Source: Acidobacteriota bacterium (lineage in GTDB: Bacteria; Acidobacteriota; Vicinamibacteria; Fen-336). From it: a stretch of DNA of 36,212 bases. The notes below the pieces were generated by a model. The model was not told the DNA's origin and ran no database searches. It saw only the letters and a list, made by a program, of their open reading frames with translations. Location of the stretch: positions 1 to 36,212 of the forward strand of contig JAJDNV010000037.1 of assembly GCA_022340545.1 (NCBI GenBank), given 5' to 3'. A program made the translations under genes and the position numbers. Of the stretch, positions 32,624-36,212 are shown in pieces. Positions within the stretch are counted from its first letter, which is position 1. Every line of letters starts with the position of its first letter.

Positions 32624-33786
32624 GGCGCCCCCGCGCGCACCCGGTTGGATGCGGCCCGGGCCGCGGGCAGGATCGTCTCGGCGAACAGTGCGAGGCCCTT
32701 CAGGTCGTGCACGTCCTGCTCGAACTCCGGGACCAGGATGGGGGTCTCCTTCGCGTCCACCTCGAGACGGGCCACCGCCCTCCGCTCGACCCGGGCGAGC
32801 GTCTGCTGCTCACGGAAGGTCTCCACCAGCTTCGAGGCGAGGGCGGGTGGTACGCGGGCGCGGCGGTGACCGCGCGTGGCGGCCGCCCCCCGCCCGGGAT
32901 CGGGATGGACACGGTTGACGACGACGGCGAGAAAGGGCATCTCCTTTTCCGTCAGGCGGCGATGGAAGTACAAGGCCTCTTCGAGGGCGAGCGGCGCCGG
33001 CGCGGCCACCAGGACGAACCCGGACGCGGGATCCCGGAGGAGGGCGTGGACCCGGGTCGCCCGCTCCTTGAAACCATCGTACATGCCCTCGAAGGCCAGG
33101 AAGAACTCGGACAGGTCCTGGAGGAACTCCAGCCCCAGGATCCGGTCGGCCAGCCGGACCGCGAGGGCACCGGTTCGCGTCGCCACCTTGAGGGTGAGGC
33201 GCCCCGCGGCGAAGTAGGGCTTCAGGAACCAGCGCAGGACGCTGGTGTCGAGGAAGTCCATCAATCGGTCGGGGGCCTCGAGGAAGTCGAGGGCGTGACG
33301 CGTGGGCGGTGTGTCGAGCACGACCAGGTCCCACTGCGGGTCGGCCGAGAGCTCGAGCAGCTTCTCCATGGCCATGTACTCGTGGCTTCCGGCCAGGGCC
33401 GCCGAGACGTGTCGGTAAAAGCGGTTGTCGAGGATACGCTTTCGGGCCGCTGCATCCGGGGTGTGACGCTCGACCAGGGCGTCGAAGGTGCTCTTGACGT
33501 CGAGGACCATGGCCCAGAGGGCGCCGCGGGGGGACTTCGTCCTCCGGCCGGAGAGATCGATGGCCCGCGGCTTCCCCGAGAGCCGGTTGAGCCCGAGGCT
33601 GGTGGCGAGCCGGCGTGAGGGGTCGATCGTGCAGACCAGGACGTTCCGACCTCCGCGGGCCGCGTGCTGGGCCAGCGCCGCCGCCGTCGTCGTCTTGCCC
33701 ACGCCGCCGGATCCGCACACCACGAGGACGTGCCTCTCGCGCAGGGCGCGCTCGAGCGTCGCCTCGGGTCGGCGCCGCGGCGGCAT
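32620..33786 (-). CDS. ArsA/Get3-like ATPase 2 (GSGGVGKT P-loop)
   Basis: HVLVVCGSGGVGKTTTAAALAQHAARGGRNVLVCTIDPSRRLATSLGL; VVLDTPPTRHALDFLEAPDRLMDFLD. Confidence 0.9.
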   Translation of the reverse strand: MPPRRRPEATLERALRERHVLVVCGSGGVGKTTTAAALAQHAARGGRNVLVCTIDPSRRLATSLGLNRLSGKPRAIDLSGRRTKSPRGALWAMVLDVKSTFDALVERHTPDAAARKRILDNRFYRHVSAALAGSHEYMAMEKLLELSADPQWDLVVLDTPPTRHALDFLEAPDRLMDFLDTSVLRWFLKPYFAAGRLTLKVATRTGALAVRLADRILGLEFLQDLSEFFLAFEGMYDGFKERATRVHALLRDPASGFVLVAAPAPLALEEALYFHRRLTEKEMPFLAVVVNRVHPDPGRGAAATRGHRRARVPPALASKLVETFREQQTLARVERRAVARLEVDAKETPILVPEFEQDVHDLKGLALFAETILPAARAASNRVRAGAP

Positions 33787-34739
33787 CAGGCGGCCTCGAG
33801 CCGCTCGGCGAGCAGCTCGAGGTCCTCGCGCTCGAGCGTCTCACGGAAGAGGAAGGGCAGCGAGGCGAGGGGAGCGGCCAGTCCCCGCTTCAGCCGACCC
33901 CGGTAGAGACGGGTCAGGCGACGGCGCCGGATCTGTCGGCGCGCCGCGCGCAGCGCCGCGGGCAGCGCGACCCCCGGCTCGAGGGATCCCCGCGCCTCCT
34001 CCGCAGTCAGGCGGAGCACCTCCGCCTCCTCCGGGTCGCTGAACCGCCGCTCGTGGCACGCATTGAGCACCGCGGCGGCCGGCTCGACCTCGAGCTCGTC
34101 CGCCGCGAGGCGCTGGAACTCCAGCGCCTCCACCACGGCCATCTCTTCCGGGACCGCCACCACGACGAGACCGGTGCGCCCGGGGTCACGCAGGAGCTTG
34201 AGGACCCGCCGGGCGTTGTGGCCGACGGGGCCGACCGGAATCGCCCGGGACGCGACGAGGGGGACCTTGAGAAAGGCGAGGCCGTGCCCGGTGGCAGGGG
34301 CGTCGACGACGATCACGTCCCAGGCGGGACGACGCGAGAGGCGGGCGCGCGCCTCCTCCAGCACCATGATCTTGCCCAGGATCATCAGCTCGCGCAGGCC
34401 CGGAGCGGCCGAGAAGAAGCGCCGGTAGATGGGGCTCGAGAGGACCCGGCGGGCAAGAAGGTCCACCGGGACGACGTGCCGGACGTACTCGTCCATCACC
34501 GTGGCCGGGTCCAGGTTCACAGTGGAGAGCCCGGGCAGCGCCTCCTTCACCCGACCCTTCGAAGGGGGCCCGCCGAGGAGGCGTGCTGCCTCGAGAGGCG
34601 CGCCCACCTCGACGAGGAGCACCCGTTTCCCTCGAGCCCGGGCGGCGAGGGCGAGCGACGCCCCCACGACGCTCTTGCCGACTCCGCCCTTGCCGGTGAG
34701 GACGACGAGCCGCCGCGACAGGAGGTCGTCGAGTAGCAT
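33786..34739 (-). CDS. ArsA/Get3-like ATPase 3
   Basis: RRLVVLTGKGGVGKSVVGASLALAARARGKRVLLVEVGAPLEAARLLG; VIVVDAPATGHGLAFLKVP; TGATG-type junction with ATPase 2. Confidence 0.9.
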   Translation of the reverse strand: MLLDDLLSRRLVVLTGKGGVGKSVVGASLALAARARGKRVLLVEVGAPLEAARLLGGPPSKGRVKEALPGLSTVNLDPATVMDEYVRHVVPVDLLARRVLSSPIYRRFFSAAPGLRELMILGKIMVLEEARARLSRRPAWDVIVVDAPATGHGLAFLKVPLVASRAIPVGPVGHNARRVLKLLRDPGRTGLVVVAVPEEMAVVEALEFQRLAADELEVEPAAAVLNACHERRFSDPEEAEVLRLTAEEARGSLEPGVALPAALRAARRQIRRRRLTRLYRGRLKRGLAAPLASLPFLFRETLEREDLELLAERLEAA

Positions 34740-34780
34740 CCGCGGGGAGCCTAGCACACGGCCGCGGCGCGGGAGGGTGC

Positions 34781-34788
34781 TATAGAAT
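34781..34788 (+). promoter_or_regulatory. Candidate -10 element for GT2 (leaderless-like)
   Basis: TGCTATAGAAT with only 8 nt between TATAGAAT and the ATG at 34797; no obvious -35. Confidence 0.45.
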
Positions 34789-34796
34789 GCCCGCTC

Positions 34797-35579
34797 ATGG
34801 GCGACTCGTCCGCGCTCGAGCCCTCCTCCCGCGCGGAGCCGAGAGAAGAGAAGGTCGTCATCGTCATGCCCGCCTACAACGCGGCGCGGACGATCGAGGA
34901 CACCTTCCGCGCCATCCCCGAGGGCTACTACGACGAGATCGTGGTGGTGGACGACCACAGCGGGGACGACACCTCCGCGAAGGCCGCCGCGCTCAACCTC
35001 AAGGTCATCCGCCACCCCCACAACGTCGGCTACGGCGGGAACCAGAAGACGTGCTACATGGAAGCTCTGCGCAGCGGGGCCACCATCGTGGTCATGCTCC
35101 ACCCCGACGGCCAGTACGACCCCGCGATCATCCCCGACATGATCCAGCCCATCCGCGAGGGGCGGGCCGACATGGTCCTGGGATCACGTATGCTCACCCC
35201 CGGCGGAGCCAGGCGCGGCGGCATGCCCCTGTGGAAGCGGGTCGCCAACCGCTTCTTGACGACCGTCGAGAACCTCGCCATGGGGCGAGGATTCGCGGAG
35301 TGCCACACCGGGTACCGTGCCTACAGCCGGCGCTTTCTGGAAACCGTCCCCTTCTTGCGCAATGCCAACGGGTTCGTGTTCGACACCGAGGTGATCTTCC
35401 AGGCCGTGAACTTCGACCTGCCCGTGGTCGAGGTGCCCGTCGAGAGCCGCTACTTCGAGGACGCCTCGTCCGTGGGCTTCCGTCAGGGTGTCGTCTACGG
35501 GCTCGGAACGCTCTGGACGGCCCTGCGATACCGGCTCCACCGCGCGGGCCTCGCGTCCAGCGACAAGTTCCGTAGGTAG
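34797..35579 (+). CDS. Glycosyltransferase family 2 (dolichol-phosphate-mannose-synthase-like)
   Basis: KVVIVMPAYNAARTIEDTFRAIPEGYYDEIVVVDDHSGDDTSAKAA; HNVGYGGNQKTCYMEAL; MLHPDGQYDP; MVLGSRML. Confidence 0.92.
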   Translation: MGDSSALEPSSRAEPREEKVVIVMPAYNAARTIEDTFRAIPEGYYDEIVVVDDHSGDDTSAKAAALNLKVIRHPHNVGYGGNQKTCYMEALRSGATIVVMLHPDGQYDPAIIPDMIQPIREGRADMVLGSRMLTPGGARRGGMPLWKRVANRFLTTVENLAMGRGFAECHTGYRAYSRRFLETVPFLRNANGFVFDTEVIFQAVNFDLPVVEVPVESRYFEDASSVGFRQGVVYGLGTLWTALRYRLHRAGLASSDKFRR

Positions 35580-35667
35580 CGACGCGTCAGGGAGTCGTGT
35601 GGCGCTCGCCCGCCGAGCCCCTGGGCGCGTGGTCCGGGACGCTCACACGAGCCGCGGCGCGTCCTAC
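35576..35667. repeat. Probable degenerate, internally deleted copy 5 of the palindromic element
   Basis: Imperfect terminal arms GACGCGTCAGGGAGTCGTGTGGCG / CGCTCACACGAGCCGCGGCGCGTC; CCCGCCGAGCCCCTGGGCGCGTGGTC (35609-35634) resembles copy 4 CCCGCCGAGCCCGTCACCGCGTGGTC (29520-29545); ends at TAG stops of both flanking genes. Confidence 0.6.
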
Positions 35668-36212
35668 TCCCCTAGAACCTCGCCGATGCGGGCCAGCATG
35701 CCCTCCTTGAAGTCCTTCTGCAGGGGCTTGGGGCCGACGTAGAGGCCGAAGAGGGTCTTCGCGAACGTGGGGTCGGCGATGGGGGGCTTTTCCTCGCCCT
35801 TCATGACCGTCTCGATCGTTCCTCCAGGAACCCAGCGGAGCGTGCACTCCTCGCCCTTCTTGACCTCGGGGAAGTACGAGATGAACTGGGCCAGGACCTT
35901 CGGATCGGTGCCCTCCTCCAGCGCCTCGCGCATGGCACCCTGGATCTTCTTCTCTCCCAGGTCGCGCAGGAAGTGCAGGACCAGCTCCTTCTTGAAGTCG
36001 CCGGTCTGCACTGCCTCGAAGAGCTCGTCCGAGACGGGCTTCCCCTTGAAGGCGGCCAGGGGCCCCTCGGCGGCGGCCTTGTCCACGTAGAGGGCGACGG
36101 CGTACGCCTTGAAGCTGAAGATGATCTTCTTCACACGGAGCCCGGTTCCGAGCAGCACCAGGTCGTCCCTCTCGACGTCGAAGGCGACCTTGCTCTTGGG
36201 CTCGGTATAGGT
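35664..36212 (-). CDS. Chalcone-isomerase-like protein (5' end beyond window)
   Basis: Open to window edge (TYTEPKSKVAFDVERDDLVLLGTGLRVKKIIFSFKAYAVALYVDKAAAEG...); FKAYAVALYVDK and LYVGPKPLQKDFKEGMLARIGE fit the family. Confidence 0.75.
   Translation of the reverse strand, partial: TYTEPKSKVAFDVERDDLVLLGTGLRVKKIIFSFKAYAVALYVDKAAAEGPLAAFKGKPVSDELFEAVQTGDFKKELVLHFLRDLGEKKIQGAMREALEEGTDPKVLAQFISYFPEVKKGEECTLRWVPGGTIETVMKGEEKPPIADPTFAKTLFGLYVGPKPLQKDFKEGMLARIGEVLGE

Noticed and set aside
31442-34739. Arsenite efflux operon (arsA annotation)
   Set aside because: No ArsB/ArsR/ArsC/ArsD partners; three divergent paralogs and an outer-membrane protein fit a non-arsenic role better

Overview
This is a GC-rich bacterial chromosome segment of uncertain phylum; the gene content resembles Acidobacteriota or Myxococcota-like lineages, but that is inference. 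It is mostly housekeeping: glyQ(partial)-glyS-ppdK, mutL, a class IV aminotransferase, uppP, nnr, tsaE, a sulfatase-like lipoprotein, a PATAN/DUF4388 protein, a radical SAM/SPASM protein with its partner lipoprotein, guaB, secA, an M23 peptidase and comM. The accessory content is an envelope/glycan block (lipoprotein, small conserved protein, two tandem GT4 glycosyltransferases), a compact operon of three ArsA/Get3-like ATPases with a Cys-Cys mini-protein, a putative outer-membrane barrel and an MglA-type GTPase, then a GT2 and a chalcone-isomerase-like protein. The strongest undescribed-looking signal is non-coding. A family of dispersed palindromic elements sits at 7946-8198, 14742-14915, 22397-22568, 29311-29558 and, as a degenerate short copy, about 35576-35667. 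The four full copies share a GC-rich core and are bounded by CTAG or GTAG direct repeats. They come in a short form (about 165 bp) and a long form (about 240-245 bp), the long form carrying a nested hairpin module of about 77 bp. The ends coincide with TAG stop codons of flanking genes, and four of the five copies lie in convergent intergenic gaps. No transposase, CRISPR array, rRNA or tRNA was recognised.
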